From NCBI GenBank assembly GCA_963922585.1, contig CAWUIK010000002.1, forward strand, positions 21,227 through 85,226: a stretch of 64,000 nt of DNA, in the 5' to 3' direction. The notes beneath the pieces were generated by a model. The model had not been told where the DNA came from. It was given only the letters and a program-made list of their open reading frames with translations, and searched no databases. Below, piece by piece: positions 55,023 to 63,547 of this stretch. The position numbers and the translations under genes are program-made. The DNA is from Parvicella sp963922585. Its GTDB lineage: Bacteria; Bacteroidota; Bacteroidia; Flavobacteriales_D; Parvicellaceae. Within the stretch, counting starts at the first letter, position 1. The number at the start of each line of letters is the position of its first letter.

Positions 55023-56120
55023 ATGGCTTTAAAATGTGGTATCGTAGGTCTTCCAAACGTTGGGAAATCAACTCTTTTTAACTGTTTGAGCAATGCAAAA
55101 GCTCAAAGTGCTAATTTTCCTTTTTGTACCATCGAACCTAACGTAGGTACGATTACGGTTCCAGATCCAAGACTCAATAAATTGGAAGAACTGGTAAAGC
55201 CAGAGCGAGTAGTGCCTACAACAATTGAAATCGTAGACATCGCAGGATTGGTAAAAGGGGCTTCCAAAGGAGAAGGTCTTGGAAATCAATTTTTGGGAAA
55301 CATAAGAGAATGTGATGCCATATTACACGTATTGAGATGCTTTGAAGATGGAAATATCGTACACGTTGATGGAAGTGTAAATCCAGTAAGAGACAAAGAG
55401 GTTATAGACACAGAATTACAGTTAAAAGACCTAGAAACAGTTGAAAAAAATATAGGTAATGCTCAAAGAAGAGCCAAAGCAGGAGATAAAGATGGAGCAA
55501 AACTTTTAGAAATTTATACGCTACTTAAAACACATTTAGAAGCTGGTAAAAACGCTAGAGCATTAGATCTTGAGCCAGAAAAATGGGATTTATTATATGA
55601 TTTGCATTTGCTTACAGCCAAACCTGTTATGTACGTCTGTAATGTGGATGAAGCATCAGTGAAGACAGGAAATGCTTTTGTAGATCAAGTAAAGGAAGCA
55701 GTAAAAGACGAAAATGCCGAAGTATTGATGTTGGGCGCTGGAATAGAAGCAGATATTTCCGAGCTAGAAAGTTATGAAGAACGTCAAATGTTTTTGGAAG
55801 ATTTAGGACTGGATGAGCCCGGAGTAGCTAAATTGATTAGAGCTGCCTATTCTTTATTGAATCTTCAAACGTATTTCACTGCAGGGGTGAAGGAAGTAAG
55901 AGCATGGACTATTGAAAAAGGCATGACCGCTCCACAAGCAGCTGGTGTGATTCATTCAGATTTTGAAAAAGGATTCATTAGAGCCGAAGTAATGAAATAT
56001 GAAGATTTCGTAACGCTAGGATCTGAAGCCGCTTGTAAGGAAGTAGGCAAACTTCATGTAGAAGGAAAAACTTATATTCCTGCTGATGGAGATATTATGC
56101 ACTTTAGGTTTAATGTCTAG
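55023..56120 (+). CDS. ychF: Redox-regulated ATPase YchF (Obg-family)
   Basis: 365 residues, usual length. N-terminal G domain 'CGIVGLPNVGKSTLFNCLSNA' with 'NFPFCTIEPNVG' and 'DIAGLVKGASKGEGLGNQFL' (in part); the NKxD motif is replaced by 'NVDE', the mark of ATP rather than GTP preference. A coiled-coil segment (~130-200) and C-terminal TGS domain follow ('TIEKGMTAPQAAGVIHSDF'). Acts on ribosomes and in stress responses. Confidence 0.96.
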   Translation: MALKCGIVGLPNVGKSTLFNCLSNAKAQSANFPFCTIEPNVGTITVPDPRLNKLEELVKPERVVPTTIEIVDIAGLVKGASKGEGLGNQFLGNIRECDAILHVLRCFEDGNIVHVDGSVNPVRDKEVIDTELQLKDLETVEKNIGNAQRRAKAGDKDGAKLLEIYTLLKTHLEAGKNARALDLEPEKWDLLYDLHLLTAKPVMYVCNVDEASVKTGNAFVDQVKEAVKDENAEVLMLGAGIEADISELESYEERQMFLEDLGLDEPGVAKLIRAAYSLLNLQTYFTAGVKEVRAWTIEKGMTAPQAAGVIHSDFEKGFIRAEVMKYEDFVTLGSEAACKEVGKLHVEGKTYIPADGDIMHFRFNV

Positions 56121-56160
56121 TTTTTAGATTAAACATCTAAAACCCTATTTATAAATATAT

Positions 56161-57162
56161 TTATCTCAAATTCCCAAAGGAAAGAGCCTTTTCAACCATG
56201 TTTTTGCTTCCCACTACAAAAGGTACTCTTTGATGGAGTTCTGTTGGTTGAATTTCCATAATTCTTTTGTTTCCATCAGTTGCAAGTCCTCCTGCTTGTT
56301 CAGCCAAAAAAGCAAAGGGATTGCATTCATACAATAATCTCAACTTTCCATTGGGTGCTGAGGAAGTGGCTGGATATAAATAAATACCTCCTTTAATCAT
56401 GTTTCTATGAAAATCCGAAACCAAAGAACCAATATATCTTCCCGAATAAGGTCTTTGAGTTGCTGCATCATTTTCTTGGCAATAAGAAATGTACTTTTTC
56501 ACACCTTCTGGGCTACTGTGAATATTTCCTTCATTCATACTGTAAATTCTTCCGTCTTTGGGAATTTGCATATTGGGATGAGATAGAAAAAACACTCCGA
56601 TTCCAGGATCATACGTAAAACCATTTACGCCATTTCCTGTAGTGTACACCAACATGGTGGACGAACCGTAAACAACATATCCAGCAGCAACTTGTTCGGT
56701 TCCTGGCTGTAGAAAATCCTCCAGTTGTACTTCTGTACCAACGGGTGTTTTTCTTCTGTAAACACTAAAAATTGTTCCAACAGAAACATTTACATCAATA
56801 TTTGAAGAACCGTCCAAAGGATCAATCATCACTACATATTTTGCTAAAGGATTTTTGGATTCAAAAGCAACAAAGTCATCATTTTCCTCTGATGCTATTC
56901 CACAAATTACACCCCTTGCTTCGAGTGCTTTAATAAATTGTTCGTCTGCAAAAACATCCAATTTCTGTTGTTGCTCACCTTGTATATTTTCACTTCCGGC
57001 AGCACCTAAAATGTGTTTTGCCAAACCTGCTTTATTGATTTGTTGATTTACAATTTTTGCTGCTAATCTAATTGCACTTAAAATCCTTGACAACTCACCA
57101 GAAGAGCCTGGAAAATCTGCTTGTTTTTCTAATATAAATTCTCCTAAAGTTTTAATATCCAT
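56161..57162 (-). CDS. fbp: Class I fructose-1,6-bisphosphatase
   Basis: 333 residues from the ATG at 57162 (MDIKTLGEFILEKQADFPG matches the family start; the frame stays open to 57297 but would overlap the divergent GNAT start). Metal motif 'VVMIDPLDGSSNIDVNVSVG' and catalytic Glu in 'ASEENDDF' are present; 'GGIYLYPATSSAPNGKLRLLYECNPFAFLAEQAGG' (in part) matches the sugar site. It hydrolyses FBP to F6P for gluconeogenesis. Confidence 0.95.
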   Translation of the reverse strand: MDIKTLGEFILEKQADFPGSSGELSRILSAIRLAAKIVNQQINKAGLAKHILGAAGSENIQGEQQQKLDVFADEQFIKALEARGVICGIASEENDDFVAFESKNPLAKYVVMIDPLDGSSNIDVNVSVGTIFSVYRRKTPVGTEVQLEDFLQPGTEQVAAGYVVYGSSTMLVYTTGNGVNGFTYDPGIGVFFLSHPNMQIPKDGRIYSMNEGNIHSSPEGVKKYISYCQENDAATQRPYSGRYIGSLVSDFHRNMIKGGIYLYPATSSAPNGKLRLLYECNPFAFLAEQAGGLATDGNKRIMEIQPTELHQRVPFVVGSKNMVEKALSFGNLR

Positions 57163-57259
57163 GTTTTTTAAAGCCTTACCGTTAATAATTAGGTCGTAAA
57201 TATCGTAGTTTTCTTGAATATAATCGTGATTTTTGAAGTCTAAAATTAAAAAATCATCC

Positions 57260-57727
57260 ATGAACATACATATTCGAACTGCAACACCTGAAGACATGAA
57301 AGCTGTTTTTGAATTGATTCAAGAATTGGCGCTATACGAAAAAGCCCCTGAAGAAGTGGTAAACACAGAAGCGCAATTGAAAGAAGACGGTTTCGGAAAA
57401 GACAAAATATTTGATTGTTTTGTTGCTGAAAACGATGAAAATGAAATTTTGGGAATGGCACTTTTCTTTACTGGTTATTCCACATGGAAAGGAAAAATTC
57501 TATATCTAGAAGATTTTTTGGTAAAAGAAGCCTATAGAAAACATGGTATTGGAAAATTGCTTTTTGATGCAGTGGTGGAAGAAGCCCAAAAAAGAAAAGT
57601 AAATAGAATGGATTGGCAAGTTTTGGATTGGAATTCACCTGCCATTAATTTTTATAAAAAAAACAATGCTGTTTTGGATGGTGAATGGATCAATGGTAGA
57701 TTGTTTTTTGATTACAAAAAGAAATAA
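57260..57727 (+). CDS. GNAT family N-acetyltransferase
   Basis: 155 residues from the ATG at 57260 (MNIHIRTATPEDMKAVFELI). The acetyl-CoA site is 'EDFLVKEAYRKHGIGKLLF', with the R/Q-x-x-G-x-G/A pattern, and 'WQVLDWNSPAINFYKKNNA' is the C-terminal motif, as in diamine/thialysine-type (SSAT-like) members. The acceptor may be a polyamine or amino acid. Ends 4 bases before lysC. Confidence 0.9.
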   Translation: MNIHIRTATPEDMKAVFELIQELALYEKAPEEVVNTEAQLKEDGFGKDKIFDCFVAENDENEILGMALFFTGYSTWKGKILYLEDFLVKEAYRKHGIGKLLFDAVVEEAQKRKVNRMDWQVLDWNSPAINFYKKNNAVLDGEWINGRLFFDYKKK

Positions 57728-57731
57728 AAAC

Positions 57732-58997
57732 ATGCAAGTATTCAAATTTGGTGGCGCGTCAGTAAAAAGCGCTGCAGCTATAAAAAATGTCGCAACAATC
57801 ATCAAAGATTATAATGATGATTTGATGGTGGTGATTTCTGCCATGGGCAAAATGACCAATGCCCTTGAAGAATTGGCGTTTGCCTTTTTCAAAAACGAGG
57901 ATTGGAATACAAAATTCCAACCCATAAAAGATTTTCACGATGCAATTATTCAAGAACTTTCGTTGCATATGGATGCCAATTTTATGAAAGTCTATGAAAC
58001 TAAGTTTGAGCAATTGACCCAAAAACTAGAAAAAGATCCTGCACCCAATTATGATTATGAATACGACCAAATTGTATCTTTTGGAGAAATTATCTCAACC
58101 ACCATTGTTTCTGGATATCTCAACACGATAGGGATTGAAAATGAATGGTTGGATGCTCGAAAAATAATTCGCACAGATATTACCTACCGAGAAGCCAAAG
58201 TAGATTGGGAACTTACCAAAGCCCTTTTTCTAAGTAAATCGGGGCTTTTTTACCAAGATAAAAACAAAAAAAATATTTGTATCATTCAAGGTTTTATTGG
58301 TCATACAGAAACTGGGCAAACCACCACTTTGGGGCGCGAAGGCTCTGATTTTACTGCAGGAATTGCCGCTTGGTGCTTGGATGCTTCTTCTGTTACGATT
58401 TGGAAAGATGTGCCCGGAATGCTCAATGCAGACCCCAAATTTTTTAATAACACAGAATTATTGTCAAAAATCTCTTTTAGAGAAGCGATAGAATTGAGTT
58501 ACTATGGCGCCTCAGTGATTCATCCCAAAACCATAAAACCTCTCGAAAACAAGAGCATTCCTCTCTATGTAAAATCTTTTTTGAATCCTCAGGAAACAGG
58601 CACCGTAATTCAAAAAGATGTACAATATGACGCTTTGATTCCTTCGTATATTTTTAAGGAAAATCAAATTTTGATATCCATATCACCCAGAGATTTTTCA
58701 TTTATTACTGAGGAAAACATGAAAGACATTTTCGATCAGTTTAGCCAATGCGGCATAAAAGTAAACGTGATGCAAAATTCAGCCATAAGTTTTTCAGTTT
58801 GTGTAGATCATCAAGAGGAAAAAGTTGCAAAATTTATCCAACGTTTGGAAAATGAATATGTGATAAAATACAACACGGACTTAAGCCTAATGACTGTAAG
58901 ACACTACACAGAAGAGGTTATTGAACAACTTTCGAAAGACAAGGAAATTCTTTTGGAACAAAGAAGCAGACATACTTCACGATTTGTAATGAGATAA
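57732..58997 (+). CDS. lysC: Aspartate kinase (monofunctional)
   Basis: 421 residues from the ATG at 57732 (MQVFKFGGASVKSA). The kinase motif KFGGASV is at 5-11, 'TTLGREGSDFTAGIAAWCLDA' follows (in part), with 'TIWKDVPGMLNADPKFF' and 'SYYGASVIHPKTIKPLE'. A short C-terminal ACT-like domain may respond to lysine. Phosphorylates aspartate for the Lys/Thr/Met pathway. No fused homoserine dehydrogenase. Confidence 0.95.
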   Translation: MQVFKFGGASVKSAAAIKNVATIIKDYNDDLMVVISAMGKMTNALEELAFAFFKNEDWNTKFQPIKDFHDAIIQELSLHMDANFMKVYETKFEQLTQKLEKDPAPNYDYEYDQIVSFGEIISTTIVSGYLNTIGIENEWLDARKIIRTDITYREAKVDWELTKALFLSKSGLFYQDKNKKNICIIQGFIGHTETGQTTTLGREGSDFTAGIAAWCLDASSVTIWKDVPGMLNADPKFFNNTELLSKISFREAIELSYYGASVIHPKTIKPLENKSIPLYVKSFLNPQETGTVIQKDVQYDALIPSYIFKENQILISISPRDFSFITEENMKDIFDQFSQCGIKVNVMQNSAISFSVCVDHQEEKVAKFIQRLENEYVIKYNTDLSLMTVRHYTEEVIEQLSKDKEILLEQRSRHTSRFVMR

Positions 58998-59005
58998 CTT
59001 TTTAA

Positions 59006-59060
59006 GTTGAATGGTTATTTAGTTGTGTAGTTCTTCGTTATTTGGTTTTTCAGTTTAACA
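59006..59060 (+). repeat. Octamer array (GTTATTTR-like) after lysC
   Basis: GTT recurs at 59006, 59014, 59022, 59030, 59037, 59045 and 59053, i.e. spacing 8 with one 7. Units such as GTTATTTA, GTTGTGTA and GTTTTTCA. No gene in the gap 58998-59188. Confidence 0.6.
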
Positions 59061-59148
59061 TTTGTCGTGAAATCCTTAAGTCGTTTTTTTATTTCATTAA
59101 AATTTCCGTTTTAAATACATGAAAAGTTATTAGCCAAAATAATTTTTA

Positions 59149-59156
59149 TATATTTG
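59149..59156 (+). promoter_or_regulatory. -7 element TATATTTG before the 59189 lipoprotein
   Basis: A TAnnTTTG match 32 bases before the ATG; it also would drive the Rhs tip and following gene. Confidence 0.45.
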
Positions 59157-59188
59157 CTAGCGTAAATGACGATTTAACAAAACTGAAT

Positions 59189-59815
59189 ATGAAAAAATTT
59201 ATTCTTCCTGGTTTACTAGGCACTGCCTTATTGTTCAATTCTTGTGGTGAAACTACCGCAGAAACAGACAATCCAGAAAACACAAATACAGACCAAGAAA
59301 CAACTTCGGGTGATGATTTGAAAGGATTGAGAGAATTTGATATGTCGCCTTACGACTTGAATGTGATTATTTACGTGCCAGAAAAGTACTACACAGATCA
59401 AGAGCAACAAGTAGAAAAATTTGTACAACCAGTTATTACACACAACGAAGGTGAAGCGCTTTGGGAAATAACAATGCTAGGAGAAAAACACTTCCACATG
59501 GTGATTGAAGATTGGGGAGACATCAAGCAAACTGTTGCAGACGAGAAAAAAGTTCACGTGGATCAAAACATCATTTACGATTATGTATATACCGAAGAAG
59601 GTGAAGATTACATGTTGTTTTCAAGATTGTTGAAGTCAGAAAACTCTACTTTGGAAGATGTAGATTTATCAAAAATTCCTACGCATCATTTTTATGTAGT
59701 TAAACAAATTGATGGTTACTACATTACAGCAAAATCATTTAGCATGCAAGATTTCCATATGGTTTCTGCCAAAACAATGATGAACTGCGCCAGAGGAATG
59801 AAGTCTGCGAAGTAG
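59189..59815 (+). CDS. Lipoprotein, unknown function
   Basis: 208 residues with signal peptide and lipobox FNSC (Cys 19). A Thr/Asn/Glu-rich linker precedes a compact domain with 'YDLNVIIYVPEKYYTDQEQQ', 'GEALWEITMLGEKHFHMVIE' and 'YVVKQIDGYYITAKSFSMQD'. No known family. The normal base composition fits the chromosome. Its TAG stop is followed directly by the ATG of the orphan Rhs tip, with no gap at all, suggesting the Rhs tip was inserted at or just after the end of this gene. Confidence 0.75.
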   Translation: MKKFILPGLLGTALLFNSCGETTAETDNPENTNTDQETTSGDDLKGLREFDMSPYDLNVIIYVPEKYYTDQEQQVEKFVQPVITHNEGEALWEITMLGEKHFHMVIEDWGDIKQTVADEKKVHVDQNIIYDYVYTEEGEDYMLFSRLLKSENSTLEDVDLSKIPTHHFYVVKQIDGYYITAKSFSMQDFHMVSAKTMMNCARGMKSAK

Positions 59816-60814
59816 ATGAACATCACTCCGTACGATAGTGAGTTTTATCGTGATTACCGTTATGCGTTCAACGGTATGGAGAAGGATGACGAGGTGAAGG
59901 GGAGTGGGAATAGTTATACAACGGAGTTTAGGCAGTATGACCCTAGAATCGGTAGGTGGATGAGCCTTGACCCTGTAACGCATCATCATTTTAGTCCGTA
60001 TTCGGCTTTTGATAATAATCCGATATACTACGCTGACCCAATTGGTGCGGATAGTGAGCCTACAGTATTACCAGAGCTGACAGTTCAGGGAAGTGGACCA
60101 GGGAAAGCAAGTGCTCGTACAGCTCACATTGACCCTAATGTAGGGACATCAAATCTAGCAACTACTAAAGGTATGACACCACCTGTCTTACCTAACTTCA
60201 ATCAATCAAATGGAGATTTTAATTATGAGAACTATTTAAGTTTTGAAAAATTTAATAATCAATTAAAAATGTATGATTTTCAAATAGAACAACTAAGTAC
60301 CAATACTTGGGATGTAGGAGAGAATATATATAAAGAATCTCATTGGAAAGGAAATCCGTGGACGGTTGATTTTATTTGGGCAGATGGTGCTGGTATAAAA
60401 GGTTCTTATGAAGTCAGTTTTACAGCAGATATTGATAATGGGAAAGGTATAATTAAGGAGGTTGATGGTAAAAAAGTAATTGCTCATAATGGAATGGAAA
60501 ATTCATATATTCCTACAGTTACTTTTAATGCTTTTAATGCAAAAACTTTCGGGCTTGATAATGAAGGGCAAATTGAATGGGGAGGAAAAGTTTTTGTTTA
60601 TAAAGATGGTGAATTATATTCTTATAAAACACTTTATAATAATCCAAAAGGAATAAGTGGAGGGGGGTATGTTGGTTCAGCAAAACTTAGGCTGCCTTCT
60701 AGTGGAGAAGTTGAAATCTATTATGAGTTTTATTACATTTGGAATAACGGTGTAGACACACAAGGTGCTCCAATGAATAATTTAGAAGGTAGTTTTAAAC
60801 TTAGTAAATATTAA
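59816..60814 (+). CDS. Orphan Rhs tip: RHS core remnant with variable C-terminus
   Basis: 332 residues. The first ~90 are the end of an RHS repeat-associated core: 'YRYAFNGMEKDDEVKGSGNS', 'EFRQYDPRIGRWMSLDPVT', 'FSPYSAFDNNPIYYADPIGA'. No YD repeats precede it, so the shell is missing. The remaining ~240 residues match no family I recognise and stand where Rhs toxins have their variable C-terminal effector. The core part looks richer in G/C than its neighbours, which suggests transfer or recombination. No signal peptide. The next gene is a possible immunity gene. It is either a displaced tip cassette awaiting recombination or a remnant. Confidence 0.85.
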   Translation: MNITPYDSEFYRDYRYAFNGMEKDDEVKGSGNSYTTEFRQYDPRIGRWMSLDPVTHHHFSPYSAFDNNPIYYADPIGADSEPTVLPELTVQGSGPGKASARTAHIDPNVGTSNLATTKGMTPPVLPNFNQSNGDFNYENYLSFEKFNNQLKMYDFQIEQLSTNTWDVGENIYKESHWKGNPWTVDFIWADGAGIKGSYEVSFTADIDNGKGIIKEVDGKKVIAHNGMENSYIPTVTFNAFNAKTFGLDNEGQIEWGGKVFVYKDGELYSYKTLYNNPKGISGGGYVGSAKLRLPSSGEVEIYYEFYYIWNNGVDTQGAPMNNLEGSFKLSKY

Positions 60815-60816
60815 TA

Positions 60817-61404
60817 ATGAAAAAAATTTTAGTAATCACAACTATAATAAGTCTATTATATTCTTGTAATTCTAGCGAATTAGATGAGACTTCGATACAA
60901 AACTCAAGTGATAAAAGTGTGTGTGAAATTTATGAGGAAAACATGACTGAATTTCTAAAAAAAGAAAAGTACTATGAATCACTTAGTTATGCTGATTCAT
61001 TACTTAAAACTTGCCCGAATTATGAAATTGGTGGAATTAGCACTAAAATTATTATATATAACAATTTGGAGATTCCAGATAGTCTAAAATTATACATTAA
61101 AAAAGCTTTAGAATATTCTGATGATTATTGGGAATTTCAGTATTATAATATACGTTTGAAAAGGTGTCAAGGAGATACAATTGGTATTTCAAATATTTTT
61201 GAAAAGTGTAAGAATTATGTACTAACTACAGGCAATTACTATACTTATGTTAATATTTGTATGACGGAAGGGTTAGATAAAAATGAAATTTTGAATTCGT
61301 TAGAAGAACTAAATGTTTTTGAAGATTTATTTTGGAAGGACTTGAAAGAGTATATAAACAATATAACTTATGACGATGTTGATTGTGGCGGATTAGCAAA
61401 ATAG
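60817..61404 (+). CDS. Lipoprotein, candidate immunity protein of the Rhs tip
   Basis: 195 residues with lipobox YSC (Cys 17). The mature part is helical: 'CEIYEENMTEFLKKEKYYES' and 'YADSLLKTCPNYEIGGISTK' read like degenerate TPR units; no named family. It begins 2 bases after the Rhs tip and is strongly AT-rich. Position right after a variable Rhs C-terminus is the usual place of an immunity gene. As a lipoprotein it would act in the envelope. The role is inferred from position only. Confidence 0.65.
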   Translation: MKKILVITTIISLLYSCNSSELDETSIQNSSDKSVCEIYEENMTEFLKKEKYYESLSYADSLLKTCPNYEIGGISTKIIIYNNLEIPDSLKLYIKKALEYSDDYWEFQYYNIRLKRCQGDTIGISNIFEKCKNYVLTTGNYYTYVNICMTEGLDKNEILNSLEELNVFEDLFWKDLKEYINNITYDDVDCGGLAK

Positions 61405-61410
61405 GTAGTG

Positions 61411-61476
61411 GTCCCCCCTGTTGCCGCGCTTCCGATAACTTCGGAATTTCGCGTGGTTTTCTGAATTTAGTAGAAA
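61411..61476. repeat. REP-like hairpin element, copy B
   Basis: 61429-61476 matches 62885-62932 at 46 of 48 bases in the same direction. It holds an inner hairpin TTCCGA/TCGGAA (61430-61435 and 61441-61446) and outer CCGCGC/GCGTGG arms that pair with one G-T wobble. Confidence 0.75.
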
Positions 61477-61864
61477 TATTTTAAAACAGGAAATATGGTA
61501 TTCCTCGTCTGTCAGTCGTCAAGTAATGCGCCAAACCCAGTAGGATTATTTTTTAGTTGTTTTTTTTACTCACTCTTGTTTATTTTTTGGTGTTCGTGAT
61601 ATCGCTACGCTAAGTTCAAAGGAAATCAATAAACCTACTGGCTAAAGTTCACTCCTAAAGTCTCTCAGTTTGTCATATTTCTTGCGTTCCTTCCTCTTCG
61701 TCTCCCGATAGCCATCGGGACGGTGTTCTCGGTATTTTATTGCCTTGTTTGTCCATTCCTGTGCAATAGACAATCGCTTATGTCCCACAAAGCAAAAAAT
61801 CCCTACACACCTTAGTGTTTTTGCTCTCCGCCTTAGGCGGATTAGGGGCTTAGAGTTTTAGAAA
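61477..61864. other. Gene-free accessory spacer with two palindromes
   Basis: No convincing gene. It contains TCCCGAT-agcc-ATCGGGA (61703-61720) and TCCGCCTtAGGCGGA (61827-61841), both perfect palindromes, in DNA that appears richer in G/C than the rest. A short basic open frame on minus is too weak to call. Confidence 0.5.
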
Positions 61865-62179
61865 TTATCTTAATTTTTTATCTGGATCTTGTCTTGTATC
61901 GAAAACGTGAGTAACATAAGCATAATTACTTTCAAGAAAATAGATGATTTTATAATGTCCTTCAATTAAGTATCTGTGTCCTTGACCAAGATGAACTAAA
62001 GTAAGTTCTATTTGACCTATTTCTTCGGAAATAACATTGGGAAGCATTAGTATATCTGGAGCATCTAGCAACTTACTTTTTAAATCATAAGCATATTTTT
62101 CAGACTTTTTTTTGTGAAAATCGAAGATTGATTCTAAATCCTCTTGCGCAGGTTCAGCCCAAATAACATCTTTTACCAT
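61865..62179 (-). CDS. RelE/ParE superfamily toxin
   Basis: 104 residues. 'MVKDVIWAEPAQEDLESIFD' and 'HRYLIEGHYKIIYFLESNYA' then 'VTHVFDTRQDP' are the RelE/ParE toxin pattern. It overlaps its upstream antitoxin gene by 7 bases. The conserved basic and C-terminal 'DTRQDP' residues are intact, so the toxin is probably active as an mRNA interferase or gyrase poison; which one cannot be told. Confidence 0.88.
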   Translation of the reverse strand: MVKDVIWAEPAQEDLESIFDFHKKKSEKYAYDLKSKLLDAPDILMLPNVISEEIGQIELTLVHLGQGHRYLIEGHYKIIYFLESNYAYVTHVFDTRQDPDKKLR

Positions 62180-62409
62180 TGTTTAGATTTTTCTCTAAGT
62201 TCTTTTGATGTCATTACATTGCCATTTTTGATAGCCTCATTTGCTCTATGAGCCTGATCAATAATCTTTTGCTGAAAGTCACTCAATTCAGCACTAGGAA
62301 CACTTGTCGCTTTAAACTTTTTAAGTTCCATAATTAATGAAATGTCTTGTAATTGAGCAATCCAATTTATTAATTCAAATTTTTCTGAGTTTATTGTTTC
62401 TTTTTTCAT
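62173..62409 (-). CDS. Antitoxin of the RelE/ParE module
   Basis: 78 residues. A helical N-terminus 'FELINWIAQLQDISLIMELK' and a C-terminal tail 'VMTSKELREKSKQW' fit the small antitoxins that precede ParE-type toxins in Bacteroidota. It overlaps the toxin gene by 7 bases; likely autoregulates and neutralises the toxin. Confidence 0.8.
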   Translation of the reverse strand: MKKETINSEKFELINWIAQLQDISLIMELKKFKATSVPSAELSDFQQKIIDQAHRANEAIKNGNVMTSKELREKSKQW

Positions 62410-62424
62410 AATAAATCGTTTTAC

Positions 62425-62568
62425 TTATAAAACTTGTTGAATGTTACATTTTAAAAGAAAAGCATCCATTAAAGTATATAAATGTCCTTTTTGTTGTTTC
62501 TTGTACCAACTAATAGCCTGTTGAATATCCAACTTGGCATCAGTCTCGACTTTTATTTTAAAGCTCAT
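62425..62568 (-). pseudogene. Truncated ParE-type toxin fragment
   Basis: The ATG at 62568 (ATGA overlap with the antitoxin stop) encodes 'MSFKIKVETDAKLDIQQAIS' and 'WYKKQQKG', the start of a ParE-type toxin, then leaves the family pattern and stops after 47 residues. The C-terminal two thirds of the toxin are missing. A complete TA module begins 16 bases downstream. Confidence 0.7.
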
Positions 62569-62776
62569 AAATCAAACTTAAAATCATTTTTTACATCATC
62601 CCAATCTAGTAATCTTTTAGGATTTTTTCAGAAGCTTCAATACGTTTTCTTACTTCGTTTTTGTGTTCTTCAGGAATATGATAACCTTTAATGTCGGCTT
62701 CAATACCTAATTGCTTAATGAGTTCCATAAAGAAATTAAATTTAGTTTCAGGAATATTTAAAGTAACTTGTTTCAT
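62565..62776 (-). pseudogene. Frameshifted antitoxin
   Basis: From the ATG at 62776: 'MKQVTLNIPETKFNFFMELI', a typical small Bacteroidota antitoxin start. The frame breaks in a run of six A (minus). The expected ending 'NPKRLLDWDDVKNDFKFDL' is present in the next frame to a TGA at 62567-62565. Seven A would restore one frame, so a 1-base loss in the run explains it. Confidence 0.75.
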
Positions 62777-62880
62777 AAAAAAATGTAAAAATTTATATCA
62801 ACGTTGTATAACAAATATACGAATAAAATTTTAACTCCCCTGCTCACGCAGGAAGAAAATTAAAATAAGAAGTTCGCTGC

Positions 62881-62932
62881 CGCTCTTCCGACAACTTCGG
62901 AATTTCGCGTGGTTTTCTGAATTTAGCAGAAA
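62881..62932. repeat. REP-like hairpin element, copy A, upstream of RAYT
   Basis: 62885-62932 repeats 61429-61476 with two changes. The hairpin TTCCGA/TCGGAA (62886-62891 and 62897-62902) is conserved and one change falls in its loop. It ends 55 bases before the RAYT start. Confidence 0.75.
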
Positions 62933-62987
62933 ATTTAAACAAACCAAAGATTTTTTTTGATGTTATCCTTTTTTATAAATTTGTATT

Positions 62988-63542
62988 ATGAGCAGAAATT
63001 ATAAGTTCTATAATCCAGAAGGAGTTTACTTTGTAAGTTTTGCTGTAGTTGAGTGGTTAGATGTTTTTACAAGAGTTGAATATAAAAATATTTTACTAGA
63101 GACCTTAGAATTTTGTCAGAAGGAAAAAGGAATGGAGATATTTGCTTGGTGCATAATGACTAATCACATGCATCTTGTTTTTAGATCAATTGGAGAGACA
63201 AAACCAGAACAGATATTAGGAGATTATAAGAGATTTACTAGTCGTAAAATAATTAAAGCGATTGAAGAAAATCCTAAAGAAAGTAGAAGAGAGTTTTTAC
63301 TTGCTAAATTTAAAGAGCATGGAATGAAAACCTCAAATACAACCATACATCAGTTTTGGAGACACGATAATAAACCTATTGAACTTTGGAGTAATAAAGT
63401 AATCGATGAAAAGATAAATTATATTCATCAAAATCCAGTTAAGGAAGGATTTGTAATAAACCCCGAAGATTATAAATATAGTAGTGCTGCTGATTATGCT
63501 GGAATGAAAGGGATACTAAATAATGTTTTTGTTGTTAGGTAA
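62988..63542 (+). CDS. REP-associated tyrosine transposase (RAYT, Y1_Tnp)
   Basis: 184 residues of the IS200/IS605-related Y1 transposase superfamily. The HUH motif is 'CIMTNHMHLVF' (His 60, His 62), and the catalytic Tyr is in 'KINYIHQNPVKEGFV' (Tyr 145), the standard RAYT signature. 'FWRHDNKPIELWSNKVI' is also typical. Such enzymes nick and join single-stranded DNA at REP hairpins. Here hairpin elements lie on both sides in opposite orientation. No IS200-type ends and no TnpB. The frame is intact. Confidence 0.92.
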   Translation: MSRNYKFYNPEGVYFVSFAVVEWLDVFTRVEYKNILLETLEFCQKEKGMEIFAWCIMTNHMHLVFRSIGETKPEQILGDYKRFTSRKIIKAIEENPKESRREFLLAKFKEHGMKTSNTTIHQFWRHDNKPIELWSNKVIDEKINYIHQNPVKEGFVINPEDYKYSSAADYAGMKGILNNVFVVR

Positions 63543-63547
63543 AATGA

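Noticed and set aside
61660..61810. A short Lys/Arg-rich open frame on minus in the accessory spacer
   Set aside because: It has no good start, no family match, and it crosses a perfect palindrome; not supported as a gene.
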